Source: Chloroflexia bacterium SDU3-3 (GTDB taxonomy: Bacteria > Chloroflexota > Chloroflexia > Chloroflexales > Roseiflexaceae). From it: DNA of 36,567 nucleotides. Within the stretch, counting starts at the first letter, position 1. Each line of letters opens with the position of its first letter. The DNA is taken from positions 1 through 36,567 of the forward strand of contig WBOU01000028.1 in assembly GCA_009268125.1 (NCBI GenBank), read 5' to 3'. The notes under the pieces are model-generated. The model ran no database searches, was not told the origin of the DNA, and was given only the letters and a program-made list of their open reading frames with translations. Shown piece after piece: positions 15,322 to 23,323 of the stretch. Made by a program: the position numbers and the translations under genes.

Positions 15322-15906
15322 CTAGTGCTCGCGCTGGGCGATGGCGTGCTCGATCCGGCTGTCGGGGATGAGCCAGATCAGCGCGCTGAACGCGTAGAGC
15401 GCCTGGCCCGCCCAGGGCAGCACAAAGCTGAGGATGATGGCGGCGATGTAGATCAGCGGCGAGAGCTTGCCCTTCCAGTCGCGGCCAATCGCCTGCCGCA
15501 GCATCGAGCTCGCCCCGTCGGTCTTGATGATCGACTGCTGCAGCAGCCAGTAGGCGCAGGCGGCCATCAGCAGCACAAAGCCGTAGAGCGCCGATGGCTG
15601 CGCGGCGAACTGGTTCTCGCCCATCCACATCGTGACAAAGGGCAGCAGCGAGAGCCAGAACAGCAGGTGCAGGTTGGCCCACAGCACGCGGCCCGTCACG
15701 TGGTGGGCGGTGTGCAGCATGTGGTGGTGGTTGTTCCAGTAGATGCCCACATACACGAAGCTGAGCACATAGCTGAGGAAGGCTGGCAGCAGCTCGCGCA
15801 GCGCCGCGAACGTGGCCTCGTGCGGTGCCTTCAGCTCCAGCACCATGATGGTGATGATGATCGCGATCACGCCGTCGCTAAATGCCTCAAGTCGGTTCTT
15901 TCCCAC
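15322..15906 (-). CDS. TMEM175/DUF1211-like potassium channel
   Basis: A 194-residue membrane protein with six hydrophobic segments. The first contains the family hallmark RLEAFSDGVIAI (5-16), where RxxxFSDGVxAI lines the pore of bacterial and lysosomal TMEM175 channels. A histidine-rich stretch NNHHHMLHTAHH lies after the second or third helix. Bacterial members work as tetrameric K+-permeable channels. The start is GTG at 15906, after GAGAGGGAGAG. It leads the two-gene unit with the acetyltransferase. Confidence 0.9.
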   Translation of the reverse strand: MGKNRLEAFSDGVIAIIITIMVLELKAPHEATFAALRELLPAFLSYVLSFVYVGIYWNNHHHMLHTAHHVTGRVLWANLHLLFWLSLLPFVTMWMGENQFAAQPSALYGFVLLMAACAYWLLQQSIIKTDGASSMLRQAIGRDWKGKLSPLIYIAAIILSFVLPWAGQALYAFSALIWLIPDSRIEHAIAQREH

Positions 15907-15979
15907 GTGTCTCTCCCTCTCCGGTGGCGAACTTCTCAGGGTGGCATCCAGCTGCGATTATACACGCCCCACTGGCAGA

Positions 15980-16933
15980 TCAGATCCGCGCGACGATCTC
16001 CACTGGGTTGCCGTCGGGGTCGAGCACCCAGGCGGCCCGCAGCGCGCCCAGGAAGTCGTGCGGGGCGCTGACGCCGGGCACGCCCTCGGCCAGCAGCGCG
16101 GCGTAGGCGGCGTCCACATCGTCGGTCCACACCACCACCTCGGCGCGGGGCGGGCTGCCCTGGCCCAGCGGCAGTCCGTGCATGGCCTCGCCCGCCGACC
16201 TCGCCGCCAGCCCCAGCACGAGGTCGCCCAGCCGCAGCTCCACATGCACCGGCTCGCCCTCGCTGGGCGTGCGGAAGCGCTCGACAAAGCCGAAGCGCTG
16301 GGTGTAGAAGCGCGCCGCCGCCTCGACATCGGCCACGTAGTAGTTGACCGAGGGGCTGCGGAAGTCCGCGCGGCCCGCGTGCGGCGGTGCAATCAGCTCG
16401 CTGAAGTCGAGATCGCCCGCTGCGACGGGCGTGGCGAACCAGCCGCCCAGGGCCAGGTTGTGGTGGGCGATGATCTGCGCGGCGCTCAGCTCGCCGCTGT
16501 CCCAGGTGCTGTGGCCGTCGCTTATGAGCCGCACGTCGTAGCCCAGGCTGGCGGCGCGGCGGGTGGTGGTGTCCACGCACTGGTCGGTCTGGATGCCCAT
16601 CACCACCAGCGTACGCGCGCCCAGCGCATCCAGGCGCTCGCGCAGGCCGGTCTGGTGGAACGAGTCCGGCGTGGTCTTCTGCACGATCAGCTCGCCGGGC
16701 TGCGGGGCGAGCGCGGGGTGCAGCCCATTGCCAGGCGCGCCCGGCGCAAGCGGGTGGCCCTCGCCGCCCATGTGCTGCACGAACACCACCGGCACCCCGC
16801 GCGCGCGGGCCTGCCCCAGCAGCCCGGTGATGGTGGCCAGCAGCTCTTCGCCGCGGTGCACAGGCGGGATGATCAGGCCGTCGAACATGCCGATCTGGAC
16901 ATCGATCACCAGCAGGGCGGTCGGCGTGGGCAT
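15980..16933 (-). CDS. Isochorismatase-type hydrolase fused to a VOC domain
   Basis: A 317-residue two-domain enzyme. Residues 1-175 form a cysteine hydrolase with the full triad: D11 in LLVIDVQ, K86 in VQKTTPDSF and C119 in GIQTDQCVDTT. The family includes isochorismatases, nicotinamidases and amidohydrolases; the sequence fits the general YcaC/YrdC-like branch. Residues 193-315 form a VOC domain, beginning PSVNYYVADVEAAARFYTQRFGF and ending WVLDPDGNPVEIV. There is no stop or frameshift between them. AGAAGGAG supports the ATG at 16933. The substrate is unknown. Confidence 0.9.
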   Translation of the reverse strand: MPTPTALLVIDVQIGMFDGLIIPPVHRGEELLATITGLLGQARARGVPVVFVQHMGGEGHPLAPGAPGNGLHPALAPQPGELIVQKTTPDSFHQTGLRERLDALGARTLVVMGIQTDQCVDTTTRRAASLGYDVRLISDGHSTWDSGELSAAQIIAHHNLALGGWFATPVAAGDLDFSELIAPPHAGRADFRSPSVNYYVADVEAAARFYTQRFGFVERFRTPSEGEPVHVELRLGDLVLGLAARSAGEAMHGLPLGQGSPPRAEVVVWTDDVDAAYAALLAEGVPGVSAPHDFLGALRAAWVLDPDGNPVEIVARI

Positions 16934-17009
16934 CGCGGCTCCTTCTGCATAAGCACAGATGTACGTTTGGTCAGGAGCGCTCAGTATACGCTATGGCCAT
17001 ACGCCCTCC

Positions 17010-17027
17010 ATCCGCCTGCGGGCGGAT
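17010..17027 (-). terminator. Hairpin after the propeller lipoprotein gene
   Basis: ATCCGCC-N4-GGCGGAT makes a perfect 7-bp stem just beyond the stop of the minus-strand lipoprotein gene. It is short and has no T tract. Confidence 0.4.
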
Positions 17028-17034
17028 TGCGGCG

Positions 17035-18825
17035 CTATGGGATGCCCCAGAGCTGCACCTGCCCGCCGGTGACGACCCCGACTAGCTTCCCCAGCGGCCC
17101 GATGAAGACCTGGTCGGCGGGGGTGGGGATATGGTGCAGCAGCGTGCCGTCGCTCAGGCGGTAGAAGCGCACGCCGTGGTTCTGCCAGACGATCAGGAGC
17201 TGGCGGTCGTAGGAGAAGCTGAACTGGGTGGGCGATGGTACTCCCGGCGGTATGTTGCCCACCTCAAGCAGCCAGCCATCTGCAAAGCGCATGCGTGGTT
17301 CCAGATCATCCACATCCCATGTCATGATCGTGTGATCCTCGCCCAGCCCGCCGAGCATCGCGCCGTCGGGGCTGAAGACCATGCGGATGACCGGCGACTG
17401 CGCCTGTGCCTGGTGGAGCAGCGTGCCGTCGCTGGCACGCACCACCCGCAGCCCGCCCGCTCTGTCGGCGACCGCCAGCCGCTGGCCGTCGTCGCTGAAT
17501 AGCAGCGCGCTGATCGGATGATCGAGCTGCAGCGTGCTGCTGATCGCGCTCGGCCCCGGCGGCGCGTATGGCCCGCGGTCGCCGTCGCGGATGTTGAGCG
17601 TCACACCGTCGTCGGTCCAAGCGATCACCCGCGTCGCCGGGCTGATCGCGCCGACATACGTGCTGTAGTTGCTCACGCCCGGGCCGCCCGCGCTGCTGTC
17701 CCAGGCGTGGCTGGCCTTGCCATCGCGGATGGACCACGCGCTGGCCTCGAAGGCGACGGCCTCGAACAGGGTGTAGCGCCCATCCACGGTCAGGGTGCCA
17801 CCGTCGGGGCTGTAGCGCAGCTGCTGAGTCGCGCCGATCATCCCCGAGAAGCTCGCGCGGTCCAATCCTGCGGGCGCATCGGTGAGCTGCCCGTCGATCA
17901 CGCCCCACAGCCAGAGCGCGTGGCCGGATGCGGCGAGCGTTTGCCCATCCGGGCTGAAGGCGGCGCTCATGAACCAGGGGACAGCGATCTCGTCCACGCT
18001 GCCATCGTTGAGATCCACGATGTGGATGGCGGTGCTGTAGGTGATCAGCGCGGCCAGCGTGCTGTCGGGGCTGAAGGCGATGCGGTCGCTGTCCTGATCG
18101 GCGTAGACCACGCGCCCGTCGGATGTGCGCGTGATGGTGACGCCCGGCACCGGCGCGCTGTCAAGCGGCATGAGGGTGGCCTCGAATGCGCCTGACGGGC
18201 TGGCATAGGCTCGTGTGCCCTGCGGCGCGGGGAGTGTCGCCATGCGCGCGGTGGGCTGCACCGATCCGTCGCGCAGGCTCCAGATCATCACCTGCTGCTG
18301 GCCCTCTTTGGTCTGGGTGAGGTAGATGTGCTCGCCGCCCTTATCGAACGCTATGTCTGTGGTCGCGTCGCCTAGATCGTCGAACCGCAGCAGGCTGCGC
18401 GATTCGATGTCGAACAGCGCGATGCCAGCGGCGGTGAGCACCGCCAGCAGGCTATTGTCGGGCGAGATCGCGGCGGATATCGGCTGGCCGATCCCCACCG
18501 TGCGCAGCATGCGGAGCGACTGGATGTTCTGCTCGGTGATCGTGGTGTGCGAAAGCTCGGGCGTGGACTGCGGCGTGCCGACGATAAGCGCGCTGAGCGT
18601 GGTAGCAGTGGCTTCTTCGAGGGTTGGTGTGGCGATCGCTTGGGGGGTGGGGCTGCGTGCTGTGCCCGCCTGGGTAGGCGCTGGTGCGGGCGTAGCGGTG
18701 CTTGGCGCGGATGGTTGTGCTGGCGGTGGCGGTGGGCTTGTTGCTGGCGGCGCGGGCACAGCTGGGCCGCACGCGGCCAGCAGCATCACACCGGCGGCGT
18801 AGATCATCGGCAGCTTCGAGCGCAT
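17035..18825 (-). CDS. Lipoprotein with WD40-like beta-propeller
   Basis: A 596-residue secreted lipoprotein. The signal peptide ends in the lipobox LLAAC (C19), followed by a Pro/Ala/Thr-rich linker to about residue 75. The rest consists of beta-propeller blades with repeated phrases such as ISPDNSLLAVLT, FSPDGQTLAASG, FSDDGQRLAVAD and FSPDGAMLGGLG, and short ends like VRASDGTLL or WDVDDL. Such proteins sit on the outer face of the membrane and bind partners; no catalytic motif is visible. AAGGATG precedes the ATG. The gene seems to be transcribed alone. Confidence 0.85.
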   Translation of the reverse strand: MRSKLPMIYAAGVMLLAACGPAVPAPPATSPPPPPAQPSAPSTATPAPAPTQAGTARSPTPQAIATPTLEEATATTLSALIVGTPQSTPELSHTTITEQNIQSLRMLRTVGIGQPISAAISPDNSLLAVLTAAGIALFDIESRSLLRFDDLGDATTDIAFDKGGEHIYLTQTKEGQQQVMIWSLRDGSVQPTARMATLPAPQGTRAYASPSGAFEATLMPLDSAPVPGVTITRTSDGRVVYADQDSDRIAFSPDSTLAALITYSTAIHIVDLNDGSVDEIAVPWFMSAAFSPDGQTLAASGHALWLWGVIDGQLTDAPAGLDRASFSGMIGATQQLRYSPDGGTLTVDGRYTLFEAVAFEASAWSIRDGKASHAWDSSAGGPGVSNYSTYVGAISPATRVIAWTDDGVTLNIRDGDRGPYAPPGPSAISSTLQLDHPISALLFSDDGQRLAVADRAGGLRVVRASDGTLLHQAQAQSPVIRMVFSPDGAMLGGLGEDHTIMTWDVDDLEPRMRFADGWLLEVGNIPPGVPSPTQFSFSYDRQLLIVWQNHGVRFYRLSDGTLLHHIPTPADQVFIGPLGKLVGVVTGGQVQLWGIP

Positions 18826-19005
18826 AGAGTCATCCTTGGGTTACAGGCGGCGCGTGTTCGCGCCGTATGCCGCAGGGCCGTTGGGCTGTCGGCGATAGCC
18901 AACTGGCAAAATCATAGCCGACCATGCGTCTTGCTGCCTGCGCCTGCAGATGGAGCAGCGGCGCATCCCTTGGACGAAATGCGCGAAGGTCTTGCGCGCT
19001 GACCG

Positions 19006-20205
19006 CTAGCTTTGCGCCCGCTCCACCTGCTGCCACGCCTGTGTGACTTTGCCATGGCGGTCAACCTCGATCAGCAGGGTGGTGGGCAGTCTCTCCTGTT
19101 GACTGCCATAGTTGATTCGCTGCTGAATAGATTGGATGGCATCCTCAAGAAAATAATAGATCTTGTTAGCGCTGCTCATTTCCTGTTTTCGAAACCGGTT
19201 TGCCTGCTCGTAATAATCTCTGGGGTCTTCCCACAATTTGACGCGCCACATAGCGCCGATATTCTTTGTTTGTCTTCGGGTAAGCTTGTCTATTTCCTTT
19301 AGGCTCTGATCCCATTGAGCTATATCGCGCTGGATTTCTTCAATACGCTGGACTGCGACTGCATGGCTGGTTGGCAGCGCGTATCGTACTTCTGCCGCTG
19401 TGGCGCGAATGAGTGCTGCCATCGCCCAGCGCTGGCAGATCTGGATATACTTCTGGAAAGCCTGCTGAAACTGTTTGATCTCCAAAGCTGGGTCGAACCA
19501 TCCTACCATGTTCATCTGTGAGATTTGCTGTTGCATGTTCTGTAGCCGTAGTGCGCAGTGCTTCATGATTTTCCCGCACTCGTGATCAATGGTGTCGACA
19601 TTCTGCACAAAAGCGTGGATATCGATCTCGGTGAGTGTGCCTCCCGCGATAGATGTGTGGAGTGAGTGCAGACGCTCTAGGCTATACGCCAGTGTTGCTC
19701 GTTCTTCATCCTCAAGCCATGTCTGAATTTCACCAAGCCGCTTCTCAATCTGTTCGAGCCTGCGGTTGATATCGGACAAATAGTGCTGTGCAGTGATCAC
19801 CGCCAGTCCCTGCCAGATCGCCGTGGCCACCAGCGCAGGCGAGAAGGCCGCGCTGATCAGCGAGCCATGGCCGATGATCTGCCCTTGTGTGTTCACCGCA
19901 ATAGCGCGTAGCCCTCCCTCTAGTGATTGCATCATGGTGGCGCTGCCGCTGGCGATCTGGGATGCGATATGGGGCGCAAACTGCACAGCGTAGAGCTGCG
20001 CGGTGGTTGCCATGTTGATGGCGGTGGGCACCAGGTGCAGCAGCGACTCCAGCCCATAGGCCGCGCTCTGGGGGATGTGCAGCAGTTTTCGCTCGTGGGT
20101 ATCGCTGGGGTCGTGGCGATAGATGAGTATATCCGGCTGCGCTTCGCTACCGACAAGAAGCGCATTTGATTCAGGGGTGTGATTGCTGTGAGATTCTGAG
20201 CTCAT
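19006..20205 (-). CDS. Coiled-coil protein with central hydrophobic segment, unknown family
   Basis: A 399-residue protein that I cannot assign. Residues 1-45 are polar, 46-135 are rich in Ala/Ser/Gly, with the strongest hydrophobic run at about 116-140 (ISAAFSPALVATAIWQGLAV). After it comes a long helical part with heptad-like spacing (HYLSDINRRLEQIEKRLGEI at 141-160, then 165-235 and 280-330). The pattern of a membrane-capable segment next to long helices resembles alpha-helical pore formers or membrane-anchored scaffolds. The DNA is less GC-rich than the surroundings. It starts 14 bp after the stop of the glycine-zipper gene, with GAGG before the ATG. Confidence 0.75.
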   Translation of the reverse strand: MSSESHSNHTPESNALLVGSEAQPDILIYRHDPSDTHERKLLHIPQSAAYGLESLLHLVPTAINMATTAQLYAVQFAPHIASQIASGSATMMQSLEGGLRAIAVNTQGQIIGHGSLISAAFSPALVATAIWQGLAVITAQHYLSDINRRLEQIEKRLGEIQTWLEDEERATLAYSLERLHSLHTSIAGGTLTEIDIHAFVQNVDTIDHECGKIMKHCALRLQNMQQQISQMNMVGWFDPALEIKQFQQAFQKYIQICQRWAMAALIRATAAEVRYALPTSHAVAVQRIEEIQRDIAQWDQSLKEIDKLTRRQTKNIGAMWRVKLWEDPRDYYEQANRFRKQEMSSANKIYYFLEDAIQSIQQRINYGSQQERLPTTLLIEVDRHGKVTQAWQQVERAQS

Positions 20206-20219
20206 GAGACCAACCTCGT

Positions 20220-20504
20220 TTATCGTTTAGCGGTTTTTTTGTGAGAACGTCGGTGGTTCTTTTTAAAGGCTTTTCGTACGCCATAGATTGCTAACCCAGT
20301 GATAGCTCCTGCCACAGCCCCAACTGGTCCAGCTGCCGCCCCGAATCCTGCACCTGCTCCAACTACTCCGATAGCGGTCATTCCTGAGGCTGCTATGGTC
20401 CCTGCGCCGACCGCTGCTCCAGCTGCGGCATGCGCGCCAGCCTCAAGCGGATCTCGCTGTTCTTTGATCTTCTTCGCCAATGATTTCGCAACATGGCTTT
20501 TCAT
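20220..20504 (-). CDS. Small glycine-zipper membrane protein
   Basis: A 94-residue protein with a basic N-terminus (1-20), a long Gly/Ala-rich hydrophobic core (about 25-77) full of GxxxG/AxxxG spacings, and a strongly basic tail (78-94, with KKNHRRSHKK). This resembles glycine-zipper or bacteriocin-like membrane peptides, which pack or oligomerise in membranes. AGAGAG precedes the ATG. It forms an operon with the coiled-coil gene 14 bp downstream. No named family is claimed. Confidence 0.72.
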   Translation of the reverse strand: MKSHVAKSLAKKIKEQRDPLEAGAHAAAGAAVGAGTIAASGMTAIGVVGAGAGFGAAAGPVGAVAGAITGLAIYGVRKAFKKNHRRSHKKTAKR

Positions 20505-20570
20505 CTTTGCTCTCTTCTGGCTGTGTAATGATCTGATATGCTGTTGCTTATGTGCATGGGCTACCCGCCC

Positions 20571-21350
20571 TCACCCCTCGACCAGGTCGCGCCGCGACTG
20601 GCTGAGGTACCAGTCCGACACGGCGTCGAGATCGAGCTGGGCGACCCCGCGCGCATCCTCCGCCGAGAGGGTCTCCCACAGCACCGCGCCGCTGGGCGCG
20701 ACGATGATGCTAGGGCACTTTTGGGCGGCGTGGGCGGCGTTGGCGCACACCACGTAGCGCTGGTTTTCGGCGGCGCGGCTGACAAGGTGGCTGCGCCACA
20801 CCGGGGCCTGGCTCTGGTTGCCCACCGCGTTGGTCATGTAGGCGAACACCTGCGCCCCGGCGCGGGCCAGCGCCTGCCACTGCTCGGGGAAGCGGATCTC
20901 GCGGCACAGCTGGATGCCTAGGCGCACCTGCTGGCCTGCGATCTCCAGCGTCGTCGTTTCTAGGCGACCCCCGGCGCTGAACGCGCCGCGCTCGCCGATG
21001 GCCAGGTTCACCTTGCGGTACACGAACTGCTCGCGCCGTGGCCCGTGGTAGATCCCCGCGTTGTACCAGCGCCCCTGCTCGTAGATGCACGACCCGAAGA
21101 CCAGATGCACGCGGCGGCGCTCGGCCTCGTCGCGCAGCGCGGCCAGGGCCTGGGCCAGCATCGCGGGGTCGATCTCGCCTAGGAAGGCCGGATCTTCGGC
21201 GTAGCCCGAGAGCGCGCCCTCGGGTAGCACCACCAGGGCGTCAGGCGGGGCATCGCCGAGCGCGGCGCGGATGGCGGCGAGGTTGCGGCAGATGTCCATG
21301 GCGGGCGTGTGCTGGGCGACGACGGCGGTGATAGTGGCTGCGGGATGCAT
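20571..21350 (-). CDS. Nitrilase-superfamily carbon-nitrogen hydrolase
   Basis: A 259-residue enzyme with the complete Glu-Lys-Cys triad: E44 in VLPEGALSGY, K113 in YRKVNLAIGE and C149 in IQLCREIRFPEQW. The fold and length match the amidase branch of the superfamily that cleaves non-peptide C-N bonds. The arginine after C149 and the GNQSQAPVWRSHLVSRAAEN region are typical of the CN-hydrolase group of uncertain substrate. The ATG at 21350 is chosen because the residues before it read like out-of-frame DNA. Confidence 0.9.
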   Translation of the reverse strand: MHPAATITAVVAQHTPAMDICRNLAAIRAALGDAPPDALVVLPEGALSGYAEDPAFLGEIDPAMLAQALAALRDEAERRRVHLVFGSCIYEQGRWYNAGIYHGPRREQFVYRKVNLAIGERGAFSAGGRLETTTLEIAGQQVRLGIQLCREIRFPEQWQALARAGAQVFAYMTNAVGNQSQAPVWRSHLVSRAAENQRYVVCANAAHAAQKCPSIIVAPSGAVLWETLSAEDARGVAQLDLDAVSDWYLSQSRRDLVEG

Positions 21351-21409
21351 GAGCTGCGCCTTTTCTCTGGATGTTGTGGGCGCACCACTATAGCATAGCC
21401 CCTGGGCCG

Positions 21410-21811
21410 CTAGTTCCGGTTCGGCCCGCCCAGCGCCTGCTCCATGAAGTCTACGCTCTCGGCCACCGTGATCGTAAACACCCCTGCCTGGCCCTCCTCG
21501 ATGGCCTGCCGCCACTGCTGGTAGCCCTCATAGAAATCGGGCAGCGGCGCGTACTCCTGCGCCAGGGCGGTGACGCTCTGATCCATGGCTTCCTCGCTAA
21601 ACGGCATGTGCCCCACAGTGTCTACCGAAACGCCGGGGTGGCTGGGGTGGCGGATGCGCAGGCCCTTCAGGCTCACGTGTACGATGATGCCGAGCGATAT
21701 GTGTCGCTCGATCTTTACGATTGTGAGGGTCGAGGTCTCTTCGTGCGAGCGGGTGTGGTAGCGCCACACCTGGCCAACCTTATAGCGCGGGCTGGTGGAA
21801 TCTTTGAGCAT
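21410..21811 (-). CDS. Conserved small protein of unknown function
   Basis: A 133-residue soluble protein. It begins MLKDSTSPRYKVGQVWRYHTR and contains VGHMPFSEEAMDQSVTALAQEY, then YEGYQQWRQAIEEGQAGVFTITVAESVDFMEQAL. I have an impression of similar hypothetical proteins in other bacteria but can name no family. The first half looks like a small beta-barrel (KVGQVWRY, LTIVKIE, IIVHVSLKGL). AGGGGA lies just before the ATG at 21811; the frame extends to 22210 but that part is not protein-like. Confidence 0.75.
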   Translation of the reverse strand: MLKDSTSPRYKVGQVWRYHTRSHEETSTLTIVKIERHISLGIIVHVSLKGLRIRHPSHPGVSVDTVGHMPFSEEAMDQSVTALAQEYAPLPDFYEGYQQWRQAIEEGQAGVFTITVAESVDFMEQALGGPNRN

Positions 21812-22034
21812 AGCGTCCCCTGTGGATGGTTGCTGCGCGACACTGCGCAGATCCGCGTCGCCATTGGGCTGCTTCGCTGGGGCATGCGGCGGTCTGAAGA
21901 GAAGAGCGTGCTGCGGCGAGGCTGCTGTCGGCATATGAGTTCGCCAATTACGCACCAGTATAGCAGGTGCTGTGCAAAAAATATAGCGATGCCTACCGAT
22001 ACGAGGCTCTATGCGCTGCTGATCAGCAGTATAG

Positions 22035-22078
22035 TTACCACCAAGACTCCAAGACATCAAGGAACAAGAAAAGATACA
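22035..22078. repeat. Dispersed intergenic repeat, copy D
   Basis: An ACCACCAAGACTCCAAGAC block followed by an A-rich end. It is the same block as in copies B and C and lies upstream of the manA cluster. Confidence 0.7.
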
Positions 22079-22226
22079 TACCACCAATGCACAACGATGC
22101 GAAGGCGGCAAGGCAGCCAGTCGTGCTGTGGGGACTTGGCATCTCGGTGATAAACATAATTGGCGTGCCGAGCATGTATAGGCCTTGCGCTTACGCCCGC
22201 AGTATGGCATCGCAGCGCGCTAAGCC

Positions 22227-22259
22227 TGCTATAATGACCGCAGTGCAGCGCTGCACTGC
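22227..22259 (+). promoter_or_regulatory. manA promoter with 20-bp perfect palindrome
   Basis: An extended -10 element, TGC-TATAAT (22227-22235), is followed 4 bp later by the perfect palindrome GCAGTGCAGCGCTGCACTGC (22240-22259), which would cover the transcription start. No good -35 is seen, as often with extended -10 promoters. The palindrome is 20 bp upstream of the manA start codon and is a likely operator. Confidence 0.65.
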
Positions 22260-22279
22260 ACAGATAAAGGGAGAGATAC

Positions 22280-23251
22280 ATGACAACACTTGGACCATTG
22301 CTGCTTGAGCGCAGGCTCGATAGCCGTATTTGGGGCGGGCATACGCTTGGTTCTTGGCTGGGTCTGGAAAATGCGCCAGCACATCTTGCCGAGTCGTGGC
22401 AGGTCTACGAGGAGAACCGCATCACCAATGGCCCTAGCGCAGGCAAGACGCTGGCCGAGCTGGTTTCCGAGCACGGCGCGGCGGTGGTTGGCACCCGCAG
22501 CTTTGATCGCTACGGTGCCGAGTTCCCGCTGCTGGCCAAGTTCATCGATGCCGACGACAACCTCTCGGTGCAGGTACACCCCAACGATGACTATGCCCAC
22601 ACCGTTGAGGCCGCTACAGGCTTTCACGGCAAGACCGAGGCGTGGTACATCCTGCATGCCGAGCCGGGTGCCGATATTATCCACGGCCTCAGCCGCCAAT
22701 CCTCGCGCGAGGAGTTCGCCGCCGCCGTGGCCGATGGCACGCTGATGGACCTGATGCGCCGCGTGCCGATCGCGGCGGGCGATACTATCTTTGTCCCGGC
22801 TGGCACCATCCACGCCATCAATGCTGGCACGCTGCTCTTCGAGATCCAGCAGAAGTCTGACCTGACCTACCGCGTCTACGACTACGATCGCCGCGATGCC
22901 TCGGGTAACACTCGCGAGCTGCACCTCGATCGCGCGCTGGACGTGATCGACTACGCCGAGTCGGCCCCTGCGATTGTGTCTCCCCAGCCGCTGGGCCTGG
23001 GCCGCGAGCTGCTGGTCAGCTGCCCCTACTTCGCCATGGAGCGGGTGCAGCTCACCGAGCAGGCCGCCCTGGCCACCGACCCGGCCACCTTCGAGCTGAT
23101 CTCGGTGATCGATGGCGTGGTCGAGCTAGCCTGGCTCGATGGCGTGCTGCGCCTGAAGACCGGCCAGTCGGTGGTGCTGCCCGCTGTGCTGGGCGACTAC
23201 CGACTCACCCCCGAGTCCAGCGCCGCGCTGCTGCGCTGCTACGTGCCATAA
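22280..23251 (+). CDS. manA: Class I mannose-6-phosphate isomerase
   Basis: A 323-residue zinc enzyme that interconverts mannose 6-phosphate and fructose 6-phosphate. The metal ligands are recognisable: Q98 and H100 in SVQVHPND, E120 in GKTEAWYIL, and a histidine in GTIHAINAGTLLFEIQQ. The length fits the short bacterial class I form. AAAGGGAGAG precedes the ATG. It is the first gene of a plus-strand cluster and could feed GDP-mannose synthesis together with the Gmd/Rmd-type enzyme encoded at 7213-8175. Confidence 0.93.
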   Translation: MTTLGPLLLERRLDSRIWGGHTLGSWLGLENAPAHLAESWQVYEENRITNGPSAGKTLAELVSEHGAAVVGTRSFDRYGAEFPLLAKFIDADDNLSVQVHPNDDYAHTVEAATGFHGKTEAWYILHAEPGADIIHGLSRQSSREEFAAAVADGTLMDLMRRVPIAAGDTIFVPAGTIHAINAGTLLFEIQQKSDLTYRVYDYDRRDASGNTRELHLDRALDVIDYAESAPAIVSPQPLGLGRELLVSCPYFAMERVQLTEQAALATDPATFELISVIDGVVELAWLDGVLRLKTGQSVVLPAVLGDYRLTPESSAALLRCYVP

Positions 23252-23252
23252 T

Positions 23253-23288
23253 TATCGCTCGGGCGCGGCGCGATTGCCCGAGGCGATA
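23253..23288 (+). other. Hairpin between manA and the methyltransferase gene
   Basis: TATCGCTCGGGC (23253-23264) pairs with a downstream complement (23276-23288) with one bulged base. It lies inside the putative operon, so it may give partial termination or protect the manA 3' end. Confidence 0.45.
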
Positions 23289-23323
23289 GCGTGCCGCGCC
23301 TGGGTCTTACCCGAGGTGCTGTG

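Noticed and set aside
15812-17164. 450-codon plus-strand frame
   Set aside because: It runs opposite the TMEM175-like gene and the isochorismatase-VOC gene, both well supported.
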